Positions 17,832 through 26,442 of a stretch of DNA of 64,000 nucleotides are shown here, piece after piece. Within the stretch, counting starts at the first letter, position 1, and every line of letters begins with the position of its first letter. A program made the position numbers and the translations under genes. Below the pieces are notes generated by a model. That model ran no database searches and was not told where the DNA came from. It saw nothing but the letters and a program-made list of their open reading frames with translations. This DNA comes from Longimycelium tulufanense (GTDB lineage Bacteria > Actinomycetota > Actinomycetes > Mycobacteriales > Pseudonocardiaceae), in contig NZ_BMMK01000002.1 in NCBI RefSeq assembly GCF_014645795.1, forward strand, positions 408,827-472,826, read 5' to 3'.

Positions 17832-18454
17832 AAAATCGGTCGGGCGACCAGGTCCGGCGGTCGTTCATCGAGGAGGCGCGACGCGCGCAGATCGTCCGGG
17901 CGGCCATCGAGACCATCGCCGAGATCGGTTACGCCAAGGCGTCGTTCGCGCAGATCGCGCGGCGTGCGGGCATCAGCCCGGGCCTGATCAGCTACCACTT
18001 CGCCAAGCGCGAGGAGCTGATCATGGAGGTGATGTTCAGCGTCTACGGCTCGATGGACCGCGCCTTGTCCGACCGGACCGAGGACGCGGCTAGCTGCACC
18101 GAGGCGCTGCGCGCGTTGATCGAGAATTTCGTGCGCTACTGCGCGGACCATGCGGTCGAGATGCTCGCGGTAGCGCGGATCGCCGCATCCGGTGCCAACG
18201 ACGCCGCGAAGGCGCGCGACTGGGTGGACCGGGGGCGGGAAGAGGCGTTGACCGAGTTGGAAGAGATGTTCCGGGAGGGCCAACGCGCGGGTGAATTTCG
18301 CGAGTTCTCTCCCAGGGTCATGGCGGTCTCGGTGCTCGCCGCACTGGAGGCCACGCCGGTCGAGTTGATCGCCCGACCAGACACCGACATCGACGCCTAC
18401 GCCGACGAGCTGGCCACCATGTTCGAGCTCGCTGTCCGCCGTCCCGGTGACTGA
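17822..18454 (+). CDS. TetR-family transcriptional repressor
   Basis: A protein of 210 residues. N-terminal TetR helix-turn-helix: RRAQIVRAAIETIAEIGYAKASFAQIARRAGISPGLISYHFAKREELI (about residues 20-67). The C-terminal ligand domain is helical and ends in LATMFELAVRRPG. The ATG at 17822 lies inside an inverted repeat and has no Shine-Dalgarno, so a leaderless transcript is likely. It is divergent from the glycosidase-like gene, and the two share a double operator. The ligand is unknown. Confidence 0.9.
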   Translation: MQPENRSGDQVRRSFIEEARRAQIVRAAIETIAEIGYAKASFAQIARRAGISPGLISYHFAKREELIMEVMFSVYGSMDRALSDRTEDAASCTEALRALIENFVRYCADHAVEMLAVARIAASGANDAAKARDWVDRGREEALTELEEMFREGQRAGEFREFSPRVMAVSVLAALEATPVELIARPDTDIDAYADELATMFELAVRRPGD

Positions 18455-18556
18455 GGTGATCCCCGTCACCAACCATCGTTGGGGAACCATCCCCCCGTAG
18501 GGGACGTCCTTGCTACCGTGATCCACCGGATCGCGTGGTGTGTAGGGGGTCGACTC

Positions 18557-18919
18557 ATGCCGTTCATGGCGGCCGGTGCAGGCGCAGCAGGGGCGATGTC
18601 GGGAGGCGGTGGCACCGCCAAGCTCAGCGTCCGCCCGGAGAACGTTCTCCAGCTCAAGCGCGAGCTTGAGGACGTCCGCGACGAGGTTCGTGACTTCCTG
18701 CTCAACAACCGAGAAGCTCTCGCGCTACGGCCGCAGGGGGCCGATCCGGTCAGCCTCGACGCAGCCAAGGCCGTCAAGGAGAACGCCGATACTGCGGTAG
18801 ACGTTGCCGAGACATACATTCAGCGCCTTGCCTCGGTGATTGACGCGTTGGACCAAGCAGCAAAGACATACGGGCTGGTCGAGGACACGAACACGGCCAA
18901 CCTCCAGCAACGGAGCTGA
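18557..18919 (+). CDS. PE-like small protein of ESX-associated cassette
   Basis: A protein of 120 residues from the ATG at 18557, which has an AGGGGG site. After a Gly/Ala-rich start (MPFMAAGAGAAGAMSGGGG) it is helical, with long heptad-like stretches (NVLQLKRELEDVRDEVRDFLL and AETYIQRLASVIDALDQAAKTYGL), as in PE/WXG100 helical hairpins. It heads the order PE-like, DUF3558 lipoprotein, PPE-like, EspG, in which PE and PPE pair and EspG chaperones them to an ESX type VII system. Pairing here is inferred from context and fold. Confidence 0.65.
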   Translation: MPFMAAGAGAAGAMSGGGGTAKLSVRPENVLQLKRELEDVRDEVRDFLLNNREALALRPQGADPVSLDAAKAVKENADTAVDVAETYIQRLASVIDALDQAAKTYGLVEDTNTANLQQRS

Positions 18920-18927
18920 ACACTTAC

Positions 18928-19521
18928 ATGCGTCGAACAATCTGGCTTGCGGCAAGCACCCTCGCACTTGCTCTTATCGGGGGGTGCGGCAGTTCGTCGG
19001 GTGGAACGGCTGCGCCGGATACCACCCCGCCATCTGACACAGCGTCTCAGCCCACTGCGAGCCCGTCCATGGCGGCCTCGACTCGCCCTCGAGAGATCAA
19101 GCTCGACGGCAAGGACCCATGTGGTCTCATTTCGGCGCAGCAGCGAGCCAAGTTCAGCATCGAGCGCGAACCACGCCCGGGTACGAGCGATGCATTCAAG
19201 GCATCCAACTGTTCGTTTAGCACCAAGGTAGGCGTATACCGCATCACCGCAGTAACGACTGAAGGCGTTGAGGCATGGCGTTCCGGTAACCGGACCGGGA
19301 AAGCCGAGGAGCAGCAACCCATCGCGGGTTTTCCAGCGATTGCGGTCACATTGCCCAACGATGACCGGAGTTGCAGCGTTGCGGTGGATGTGGCTGATGG
19401 CCAGTACCTCTACTCCACCGCTCAGGTCGACAAGGGCAAGGAGTCGGAACTGCCGGCGATGTGCGAGGCCGCCCGGCAGTTCGCTGAGGCGGCGATGACG
19501 ACGCTCACGGCGTCGTCCTGA
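18928..19521 (+). CDS. DUF3558 lipoprotein
   Basis: A protein of 197 residues, starting eight bases after the PE-like gene. Lipoprotein signal peptide with the lipobox ending in LIGGC (Cys about residue 21), then a Ser/Thr/Pro linker. The DUF3558 domain opens with DPCGLISAQQRAKF and has CSFSTKV and AMCEAARQFAEAAM; its cysteines are likely disulfide-bonded outside the cell. DUF3558 lipoproteins are common in Pseudonocardiaceae next to PPE/EspG genes; the role is unknown. Confidence 0.85.
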   Translation: MRRTIWLAASTLALALIGGCGSSSGGTAAPDTTPPSDTASQPTASPSMAASTRPREIKLDGKDPCGLISAQQRAKFSIEREPRPGTSDAFKASNCSFSTKVGVYRITAVTTEGVEAWRSGNRTGKAEEQQPIAGFPAIAVTLPNDDRSCSVAVDVADGQYLYSTAQVDKGKESELPAMCEAARQFAEAAMTTLTASS

Positions 19522-19553
19522 TTGGCGATGTCCTGGCGGGGGTGAGGGGAGAC

Positions 19554-20972
19554 ATGTCCGGCAGATACCACTGGGATGGCTACAGCCACCGGCAGCTCTA
19601 CGACATGATTCACGGCGGGTCGCTGTGCACGCCTGACGGGAGCATCGTGCCGGCGGCCTCGCCCGGGGGCGGCGGTCCCGCGCCGAGCGGGGCGTGGAAA
19701 GAGTTCGTCACCCTCATGCAGAACGCCGAGGAGCGCACCAACCAGGCGCTCTCCAAGGCCGGTGCGGAGTGGGAAGGCCAGGCGGCTGATGCCGCCCGGA
19801 TGGGGATCACGCCGCTCGCCCAGTGGGCCAACGATGCCGGGACCGCCGGGCAGGCGAGCCAGGCCGGGGTGACCGAGCAGGTCGACTCCTACAGCTCGGC
19901 CAAGAACAAGATGCCTGAGCCGGTGCCGGTCACCTCCACCGCCAACTCGGACTGGGGTGGTATCCCCGCCGGGATCACGCACCTCGTCGGTGGGCAGACC
20001 GACCAGGACAAGCAGGAGCAGGCGGCGCAGAACGCCAAGGCCGAGGCCGTCCGCGTCATGGGCGGATACGAGTCCAACTCGTCATCGGCGACTTCCCGGC
20101 TGGGGCAGTTCACCCCGCCGCCCGAGGTCGTGGTCGACGTTCCGTCTCCGCAGCCCACGGGCTCGACGATCGACGGTGGTCCGGGCACGGTCAGCCCGGG
20201 TGGCGGTGGCGGCCACACCTGGGGTGGTCCGGGCACTTCCGGCGGTGGCCAGCACTCGGTCGCTCCCCCGCCCAGTGGTGGCTCGAACTGGACCGGTGGG
20301 GTGGCGACACCGCCTGCCGCGGGCACTGACCCCGCATCGGTGACCCCGCCGCCGACCACGAATCCCGCGGCTTTCCCGCCGGGTTCCTCCGGTGGTCCGG
20401 GTGCCATGCCGCCGGGTACGGGCGTTCCGCCGACCGGCCAGCCGCCGGGTGGCGGCCCTGGCTACGGGCCGGGCGGCCCCTACGGTGGCCCGTACGTCGG
20501 GCCGTACGGCCGGCCGGGGACCGGTGGTCCCGGTGCGTCCGGTGGGAATCCCGGGGTGTCCGGGCGTGGGCCCGGCGGCATGGGCGGCCGTTTCGGTGGT
20601 CCGGCTGGTGGCTTCGGCCCGGGTGGTTCCGGTGGTTCCGGCGGCTTCGGTCCCGGTGGGTCCGGGTACGGCGGGCCCGGCCAGGGTGGTGGACGGCCCG
20701 GGATGGGGCCCGGTTCCGGTTTCGGTGCGGGTGCGTTCGGCGCCGAGGAGGCCGCGGCCCGGGGTGCTGCCGGTGCGCGTGGCCCGGCCGGTCCGGGCGG
20801 TGCCGGCATGGGTGGCCCGATGGGTGCCGCCGGTGCCCGGGGCAAGGGCGAGGAGGACAAGGAACACCGCGCACCCTCCTACCTGGAGGAGGACGAGGAC
20901 ATCTGGACCGGTGGCATCAACAAGGTCGCACCACCGGTGATCGGGGAACGGCCGCCGCGGTATGACTCGTGA
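19554..20972 (+). CDS. PPE-like domain protein with Gly/Pro-rich C-terminus
   Basis: A protein of 472 residues from the ATG at 19554, behind a GAGGGGA site. The N-terminal 150 residues hold a PPE-like helical domain (HRQLYDMIHGG, WKEFVTLMQNAEERTN, GAEWEGQAADAARMGI, PLAQWANDAG). From about residue 190 the protein is an almost pure Gly/Pro/Ser low-complexity tail, ending in an acidic EEDEDIWTGG segment. It probably pairs with the PE-like protein and is exported through an ESX system encoded elsewhere. It overlaps the EspG gene by 11 bases. Confidence 0.8.
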   Translation: MSGRYHWDGYSHRQLYDMIHGGSLCTPDGSIVPAASPGGGGPAPSGAWKEFVTLMQNAEERTNQALSKAGAEWEGQAADAARMGITPLAQWANDAGTAGQASQAGVTEQVDSYSSAKNKMPEPVPVTSTANSDWGGIPAGITHLVGGQTDQDKQEQAAQNAKAEAVRVMGGYESNSSSATSRLGQFTPPPEVVVDVPSPQPTGSTIDGGPGTVSPGGGGGHTWGGPGTSGGGQHSVAPPPSGGSNWTGGVATPPAAGTDPASVTPPPTTNPAAFPPGSSGGPGAMPPGTGVPPTGQPPGGGPGYGPGGPYGGPYVGPYGRPGTGGPGASGGNPGVSGRGPGGMGGRFGGPAGGFGPGGSGGSGGFGPGGSGYGGPGQGGGRPGMGPGSGFGAGAFGAEEAAARGAAGARGPAGPGGAGMGGPMGAAGARGKGEEDKEHRAPSYLEEDEDIWTGGINKVAPPVIGERPPRYDS

Positions 20973-21759
20973 GATGGTGCTGACCTGGCCGGAGTACGAC
21001 TTCCTGTGGGAGTACCTCCGGCTGGGTCCCTATCCCGTCGTGTTGACGATCGACGGGCACGGCCGCACGGTCGAGGAGCGCGAGGAGCTGCGCCAGCAGG
21101 CATGGCAGTCCTTGTGGGAGAGGGGTTTCGGCCGGCCCGGCGACCTCGACCCGGATCTGGCGGACCGGTTGGCGATCCTGGCTCGGCCGGAGTGGGAGGT
21201 TGACGCCCGGCTGCACATCGACCCCGAGGGGCCGCGGGTCTCGGGCCTGGCCGCGTCGGTCGGTGAGCACGGGGTGTTGGCCCGCCTGGACACCCGGCAC
21301 CTGAGCCTGTCGCGGGTGCCGGCCAGCGGCTTGGCTCGGGCCGTGGTGTCGTTGTTGCCGCCGCATCCGCCCGGCACCGGTCGTTCGATCACGCTGCCCG
21401 CCGAGACCCTGGACGTGGCCGCGCAGCGGGCCGGTGAGAACGCTCGGATCCTCGAACACGAGTTGGCCGCCGAGGGTTTGGACTCCAAGTCGGCGCGCAA
21501 GATTGCCGAGGTGCTGGGGAACACCATTCGGTTCGGGCAGTTCGGCGCTGCCCGGACGCCTCGGCATGGGACCCGGCAGCGGGCCAGCCACGTGGTCACC
21601 TTCTACGACGACCCTCGGGGGCGGTACCTGTTCAGCCGCCGGCCCGGGAACGGTCGGGCTTGGTGCACCCTGGTGCCCGGCGACGCGCGCCGCCTGGTGC
21701 AGCAGGTCTCGGAACTTGTCGCCGAACTCGACGACTGGCGCGACCGCTCCTGGCATTAG
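20962..21759 (+). CDS. ESX secretion-associated protein EspG family
   Basis: A protein of 265 residues (ATG at 20962; a second in-frame ATG at 20974). EspG-family features: a LTWPEYDFLWEYLRLGPYP opening, a central mixed domain with LARLDTRHLSLSRVPASGLARAVVSLLP, and the late strands ASHVVTFYDDPRGRYLFSRR. EspG proteins are cytosolic chaperones that bind the tip of PPE proteins and deliver PE-PPE pairs to the type VII apparatus. The overlap with the PPE gene supports direct partnership. Confidence 0.85.
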   Translation: MTREMVLTWPEYDFLWEYLRLGPYPVVLTIDGHGRTVEEREELRQQAWQSLWERGFGRPGDLDPDLADRLAILARPEWEVDARLHIDPEGPRVSGLAASVGEHGVLARLDTRHLSLSRVPASGLARAVVSLLPPHPPGTGRSITLPAETLDVAAQRAGENARILEHELAAEGLDSKSARKIAEVLGNTIRFGQFGAARTPRHGTRQRASHVVTFYDDPRGRYLFSRRPGNGRAWCTLVPGDARRLVQQVSELVAELDDWRDRSWH

Positions 21760-21823
21760 CCCGCGGCTCAACGGACCAACGAGCCTGAATCACCGGTTTC
21801 CCGCGACCTTCGCTAGCCGGGCA

Positions 21824-21966
21824 CGAGTCAGCCGTGTTCGTCGATGATTCCTTAGCTCGCCGGAGCATCCTTTGGCGTGCCCTCTGCGCCGACATTCCAA
21901 GCACACGGCACCGATCTCTTCCCAGGTATGTGCGGGACGAACAGCGCCCCAAATCCGCTGAACCGG
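21824..21966 (-). pseudogene. Remnant of a small HTH gene, diverged repeat of 48646-48790
   Basis: On the minus strand this reads RIWGAVRPAHTWEEIGAV, then in another frame LGMSAQRARQRMLRRAKE. Joined by removing two bases, it is the helix-turn-helix end of a small actinobacterial protein. The stretch aligns base by base, with many mismatches, to the similarly broken gene at 48654-48957. Only the C-terminal part remains, and an IS30 transposase fragment abuts its 5' side. Confidence 0.7.
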
Positions 21967-22236
21967 GCCGACGCGTCGTCGTTGGCGCAGCGGGGGGAGG
22001 TCTCGCGTGGCTTGGCCGCGGATCTGTCGTTCCGGGCTATCGCGACCGGGTTGGGCCGCCCATCCCCGACGGTCAGCCGCGAGCTCACGGGTAGCGACGG
22101 ACGCGCGGGTTATCGGGCGGCGTGGTCACGAGCATGGTGTCCGAAGCCGACCAAGCTCTCGCGGCTACCAGGGTTGGCCGCGATGGTGGAGGAGAAGCTG
22201 GAACGCGATGGTCGCCACAGCGGATCTCGGGATGGC
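21964..22236 (+). pseudogene. IS30-family transposase N-terminal remnant
   Basis: The frame from about 21982 reads LAQRGEVSRGLAADLSFRAIATGLGRPSPTVSREL, the IS30 helix-turn-helix, then PKPTKLSRLPGLAAMVEEKLERDG. After about 22200 the family pattern continues in another frame (RWSPQRISGWLRRR), so at least one frameshift is present. The DDE catalytic part is absent. No terminal inverted repeats were found. Confidence 0.8.
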
Positions 22237-22293
22237 TGCGACGCCGAAAAGGAGAACACCCATTCCTCTCCCACTCTCAACTTATAGCGCACC

Positions 22294-22314
22294 GGGGGAC
22301 TTGCGGCAAGACCC
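22294..22314 (+). promoter_or_regulatory. Rifamycin-associated-element-like inverted repeat
   Basis: The core CTTGCGGCAAG is a perfect inverted repeat (CTTG, three bases, CAAG) flanked by GGGGA and ACCC; outer CCGGG and CCCGG arms extend it. As I recall it, the rifamycin-associated element of actinomycetes is a 19-bp repeat of the form GGGGCTTGCGGCAAGGCCC placed upstream of rifamycin-inactivating genes. The site lies 60 bases before the glycosyltransferase start, consistent with rifamycin-induced expression. Confidence 0.7.
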
Positions 22315-22374
22315 GGGTCATGCCGCAGAATCACCGGCCGAAAGTCAGAACCTGTGGACATGGGGGGTCGCGAA

Positions 22375-23610
22375 GTGCGTGTGTTGTTGTCGACGTATGG
22401 ATCGCGCGGGGACGTCGAACCGTTGGTGGGACTCGCGGTGCGGTTGCGGGACCTCGGCGCGGAGGTGCGGGTGTGCGCGCCGCCGGACGAGGACTTCGCG
22501 CAGCGGCTGGCCAGTGTCGGCGTGCCGATGGTGCCGGTCGGCCGGTCGGCGCGCGCGCTGACGACTGCGGCGCCGCCGCCGTCATCCCTGCCCCGGCACG
22601 CGGCCGAGTTGATCGCCAGCCAGTTCGACGCGGTCACCGCGGCGGCCGAGGGATGTGACGCGCTGGTGGCGACCGGCATGATGCCTGCCGCGGCCGGCGC
22701 GCGGTCGGTGGCCGAGAAACTGGGCATCCGCTACGTGCACGCGACCTTCCAGCAGCTCACCCTGCCGTCGCCGCACCACCCGCCGCTGGCGTACCCGGGC
22801 CGGCCGTTCCCGCCGGAGGTGACCGACAACCGGATGCTGTGGGACCTGGACGCCCAGAGCATCAACGCGCTGTTCGGTGAGGCGCTCAACACCAACCGGG
22901 CGTCGATCGGCCTGCCCCCGGTGGACAACGTCCGCGACTACGTCATCGGCGACCAGCCGTGGCTGGCGACGGACCCGACCCTGGACCCGTGGCAGGAGAC
23001 ACCGGACCTCGACGTCGTACAGACCGGCGCGTGGATCCTGCCCGACGTTCGCCCACTCCCGGACGACCTGGAGGCGTTCCTGGACGCCGGCACACCACCG
23101 GTGTACGCAGGCTTCGGCAGCATGCCCATGCGCGCCTCGAAGGACGTCGCCCAGGTGACCATCGAGGCGATCCGCGCGCAGGGCCGCCGCGCACTTGTTG
23201 GGCGCGGCTGGGCGGACCTGGCCCTGATCGACGACCGGGACGACTGCTTCGTCGTCGGCGAGGTCAACCACCAGGCACTGTTCGGCCGGGTGGCCGCCGT
23301 CGTGCACCACGGCGGCGCGGGTACCACGACGACGGCCGCCCGGGCCGGCGCGCCCCAGGTGGTGGTACCCCAGGCGACGGACCAGCCGTACTGGGCCGGC
23401 CGGGTGGCCGACCTGGGCATCGGCGCGGCACACGACGGTCCGACCCCGACCACCGAGTCCCTGTCCGCCGCGCTCACCACGGCCCTGACCCACGAGACCC
23501 GCGCACGAGCGACCGCCGTGGCCGGCACGATCCGCACCGACGGGGCAGCGGTGGCCGCGACGCTGCTGCTCGACGCGCTCAGCCGTGAGAAGCCGCCGAT
23601 GTCCGCGTGA
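22375..23610 (+). CDS. rgt: GT1-family glycosyltransferase, probable rifamycin glycosyltransferase
   Basis: A protein of 411 residues from the GTG at 22375, giving the family opening MRVLLSTYGSRGDVEPL with a GGGGGG site six bases upstream; ATG 22360 is an alternative. It has the GT-B fold of antibiotic glycosyltransferases. N-terminal acceptor half; C-terminal NDP-sugar half with VHHGGAGTTTTAARAGAPQ and PQATDQPYWAGRV. The upstream CTTGCGGCAAG element and the neighbouring HelR-type gene point to rifamycin as substrate (glycosylation of an ansa-chain hydroxyl in known Rgt enzymes). The fold is certain; the substrate is inferred. Confidence 0.8.
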   Translation: MRVLLSTYGSRGDVEPLVGLAVRLRDLGAEVRVCAPPDEDFAQRLASVGVPMVPVGRSARALTTAAPPPSSLPRHAAELIASQFDAVTAAAEGCDALVATGMMPAAAGARSVAEKLGIRYVHATFQQLTLPSPHHPPLAYPGRPFPPEVTDNRMLWDLDAQSINALFGEALNTNRASIGLPPVDNVRDYVIGDQPWLATDPTLDPWQETPDLDVVQTGAWILPDVRPLPDDLEAFLDAGTPPVYAGFGSMPMRASKDVAQVTIEAIRAQGRRALVGRGWADLALIDDRDDCFVVGEVNHQALFGRVAAVVHHGGAGTTTTAARAGAPQVVVPQATDQPYWAGRVADLGIGAAHDGPTPTTESLSAALTTALTHETRARATAVAGTIRTDGAAVAATLLLDALSREKPPMSA

Positions 23611-23794
23611 ACCACGCGGGATCGTCGAGCCACGGGAAGTGCCGGAATTGGACACGGTCCCTCGTGGTCCGGGCGACCTCGACCGAACGCTGGGCCTCGT
23701 CAGGCTCCAACGGTCGCCCGAACACCTCGGGCCGGCGCCCCACCTCGGCCACCTCCAACAGCCAAGCCTGGACCATCACGAGCAGCCCATCCAC
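23579..23794 (-). CDS. Possible small or truncated hypothetical gene
   Basis: A protein of 71 residues with balanced composition and protein-like text (VQAWLLEVAEVGRRPEVFGRP, then VEVARTTRDRVQFRHFPWLDDP). Its 3' end overlaps the end of the glycosyltransferase gene on the other strand by 32 bases. The first residues read like the inside of a longer protein, so this may be a C-terminal remnant. The rest of the gap (23795-23975) holds only the helR promoter region. Confidence 0.4.
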   Translation of the reverse strand: MDGLLVMVQAWLLEVAEVGRRPEVFGRPLEPDEAQRSVEVARTTRDRVQFRHFPWLDDPAWFTRTSAASHG

Positions 23795-23872
23795 ACGACA
23801 CGATTACAACGCCAACGTTCCTTGAAACGGCGCTAGCGGCGTCGCGTTGAGGCCCCGCTTCTTCGTGTTCTG

Positions 23873-23893
23873 CGAGGGGCTTGACAAGAGGGG
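23873..23893 (+). promoter_or_regulatory. RAE-like half site and -35-like TTGACA upstream of helR
   Basis: GGGGCTTGACAAGAGGGGG repeats the GGGGCTTG half of the element at 22294, with CAAG brought two bases closer. The palindrome CTTGACAAG contains a perfect TTGACA (23881-23886). No good -10 is seen at normal spacing. It lies about 80 bases before the HelR-type start. It may be a degenerate rifamycin element; this is tentative. Confidence 0.4.
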
Positions 23894-23975
23894 GAAGGCA
23901 AAAAATGGCGTGCCCTCCATAACCCAATGAAGAACCCGCCGAATCTAACATCTGTTCAGCCACTGTGAGGGGTAT

Positions 23976-26156
23976 GTGTCAACTCAGGGGTACGAAGACG
24001 AATTGCGGTCCGAGCGGAGCTACGTGGCCGGGCTCTACACGCGGCTCGACGCCGAGCGCGCGCGGGCGAAGGGCAAGTACACCGCTGCGTTGCGGGGAAA
24101 CGGCGGGACACCCATGGAACGGGATGTCGAGGTGCGGGCGCTGGCCAAAGAGATGAAGCGGCTGGACGTGGCGGACAACGGGTTGTGTTTCGGTCGGTTG
24201 GACACCCTTTCAGGCGAACACTCGTACATCGGCCGGATCGGCCTTTTCGACAAGGAGAACGACTACGAACCGGTCTTGCTCGATTGGCGGGCACCGGCGT
24301 CGCGCGCGTTCTACACCGCCACCGGCGCGAACCCGGAGAACATGCGCCGGCGCCGCCAGTTCCACACTCGCGGGCGTCAATTGGTCGATTTCACCGACGA
24401 GGTGTTCGGTCGCCCCGATGGCGGCGAACGAGGGGACGCCGCCCTGCTCGCGGCGGTCAACGCGCCGCGCGGTGAGGGGATGCGCGACATCGTGGCGACG
24501 ATCCAGGCCGAGCAGGACGCGATCATCCGGCTCGACCACCCGGGGGTGCTGGTGATCGAGGGTGGCCCGGGCACCGGCAAGACCGTGGTGGCGCTGCACC
24601 GCGTCGCGTACCTGCTCTACACCCAGCGGGAGCGGATGGAACGCCATGGTGTGCTCGTGGTCGGGCCGAACCCGGCGTTCCTGAACCACATCGGCCGCGT
24701 GCTGCCCTCGCTGGGCGAGTCCGACGTCGTGTTCATGACCACCGGTGACCTCGTGCCCGGTCTGCGCGTCACCGCCGAGGACACCCCGGAAGTTGCGCGG
24801 CTCAAGGGCTCGCTGAAGATCCTCGACGTGCTCGCGGCGGCGATCGCCGACCGGCAGCGGCTGCCGAAGCACCCGCTGCCGATCGCTCTGCGGGACGTCA
24901 CGATGCGGATCGACGCCGAAACCGCCGAGTGGGCGAGGGATGAGGCGCGCGCGAGCGGGCTGCCGCACAACGAGGCCCGCGCGGTGTTCACCGAGATCGT
25001 CACGTACGTACTCACCGAACGGGCGATAGCCCGGATCGGCCGGGGCTGGCTGACCCGGGAGGACCGCGAGGCGTGGGAACAGCTGCGGGCGGACCTGCTC
25101 GAGGAACTCGCGGACGACGACACGTTCACCGCCGCGCTCGACGAGCTTTGGCCGATCCTGACTCCGGAAAACCTGCTGGCGCAGCTGTACACGTCCCCCG
25201 AGCGGCTGCGAGCTGCAGGCGCTGACCAGGCGCTGCTGCGCGCCGACGGCGACGCCTGGACGGTGTCGGACGTGCCGCTGCTCGACGAACTGGTCGACCT
25301 GCTGGGCCGCGACAAGCCGGCCGACCAGGCCGCCGAGCGGGAACGCAAGGCCGAGGCCGAGTACGCCGCCGGCGTGCTGGACATCCTCAAGATGGAGCGC
25401 CAGGACCTGATGGACGACGAGGACCATCTGCTCGCCCAGGACCTGCTCCACGCCGAGGACCTGGCGGACCGCTTCGTCGAACGCGACACCCGTGACCTCG
25501 TCGAACGCGCCGCCGCGGATCGGGACTGGACCTACCGGCACGTCGTGGTCGACGAGGCCCAAGAACTGTCCGAAATGGACTGGCGGGTGCTGATGCGGCG
25601 CTGCCCCGGCCGATCCTTCACGGTGGTCGGCGATCTCGCCCAACGCCGCTCGGCCGCCGGAGCGACATCGTGGGACACCATGCTGGAGCCATACGTGCCC
25701 GGCCGCTGGGTCTACCGGTCGCTGTCGGTGAACTACCGCACCCCGGCGGAGATCATGACCGTCGCCGCCGCGCTGCTCGCCGAGTTCGCACCCGGAGTCC
25801 AGCCGCCGGAGTCGGTCCGCGCGTGTGGGGTCCAGCCATGGTCCAGGCGGGTCACCGAAGACGAACTGCCCGCCGCCATCGAGGAGTTCGTGCGGGACGA
25901 AGCCGGTCGCGAAGGCACCAGCGTCGTGATCGGGCCACCGGGCGTGCCGGGCGCAGTGGTGGCGTCGGAGACGAAGGGTCTGGAGTTCGACGCCGTCCTG
26001 GTCGTGGAACCAGAACGGATCCTCGCCGACGGCCCCCGCGGCGCGGCCGAGCTCTACGTCGCCCTCACCCGCGCCACCCAACGCCTCGGCATCCTGCACC
26101 AGGGCCCGTTACCGCAGGTCCTGACCGGACTCGCCGAAACCGGGACACCCGCTTAA
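23976..26156 (+). CDS. helR: HelD/HelR-type RNA polymerase recycling ATPase
   Basis: A protein of 726 residues, UvrD-like helicase superfamily 1. The N-terminal coiled region (about residues 1-65, YEDELRSERSYVAGLYTRLDAERAR) corresponds to the arm that enters the RNA polymerase secondary channel. CFGRLDTLSGEHSYIGRIGL and LLDWRAPASRAFY are HelD-specific. Walker A is GGPGTGKT (about residue 195), Walker B VVVDEAQELSEMDW, and late motifs include VGDLAQRRS and SETKGLEFD. HelR removes RNA polymerase from DNA and displaces rifamycins, giving tolerance. GTG start 23976 behind GAGGGG. Placement beside a probable rifamycin glycosyltransferase makes HelR more likely than a general HelD. Confidence 0.88.
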   Translation: MSTQGYEDELRSERSYVAGLYTRLDAERARAKGKYTAALRGNGGTPMERDVEVRALAKEMKRLDVADNGLCFGRLDTLSGEHSYIGRIGLFDKENDYEPVLLDWRAPASRAFYTATGANPENMRRRRQFHTRGRQLVDFTDEVFGRPDGGERGDAALLAAVNAPRGEGMRDIVATIQAEQDAIIRLDHPGVLVIEGGPGTGKTVVALHRVAYLLYTQRERMERHGVLVVGPNPAFLNHIGRVLPSLGESDVVFMTTGDLVPGLRVTAEDTPEVARLKGSLKILDVLAAAIADRQRLPKHPLPIALRDVTMRIDAETAEWARDEARASGLPHNEARAVFTEIVTYVLTERAIARIGRGWLTREDREAWEQLRADLLEELADDDTFTAALDELWPILTPENLLAQLYTSPERLRAAGADQALLRADGDAWTVSDVPLLDELVDLLGRDKPADQAAERERKAEAEYAAGVLDILKMERQDLMDDEDHLLAQDLLHAEDLADRFVERDTRDLVERAAADRDWTYRHVVVDEAQELSEMDWRVLMRRCPGRSFTVVGDLAQRRSAAGATSWDTMLEPYVPGRWVYRSLSVNYRTPAEIMTVAAALLAEFAPGVQPPESVRACGVQPWSRRVTEDELPAAIEEFVRDEAGREGTSVVIGPPGVPGAVVASETKGLEFDAVLVVEPERILADGPRGAAELYVALTRATQRLGILHQGPLPQVLTGLAETGTPA

Positions 26157-26442
26157 GCCGGGAATCAACGGTTGGCATGGCGATTCGCGTGCGGCCGGCC
26201 CTGAACCAGAGCGTGACCAGACGACACGGGAACTCCGGGTAAATGAAGTTCTCAGGCGCGCCGCCGGGCGGCCCGACGGACAGATTGAGCAGGAACTCAC
26301 CACCAACAGCGCGGCTGACCGACAGCGATCCGGACCCGATGCCGGGGTCGCCGTCGATGGCCGTGGCGGTCCAGGAGGTTTCGATCCCTAGCACGTCGAT
26401 CCCGTGGAGTCCGGACGCTCCCCCGCAGCATTGGAGCTCCTG

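Noticed and set aside
22254-22561. Continuation of the IS30 transposase beyond 22236
   Set aside because: The frame stays open but the residues no longer match the family, and the region is the promoter and start of the glycosyltransferase gene.
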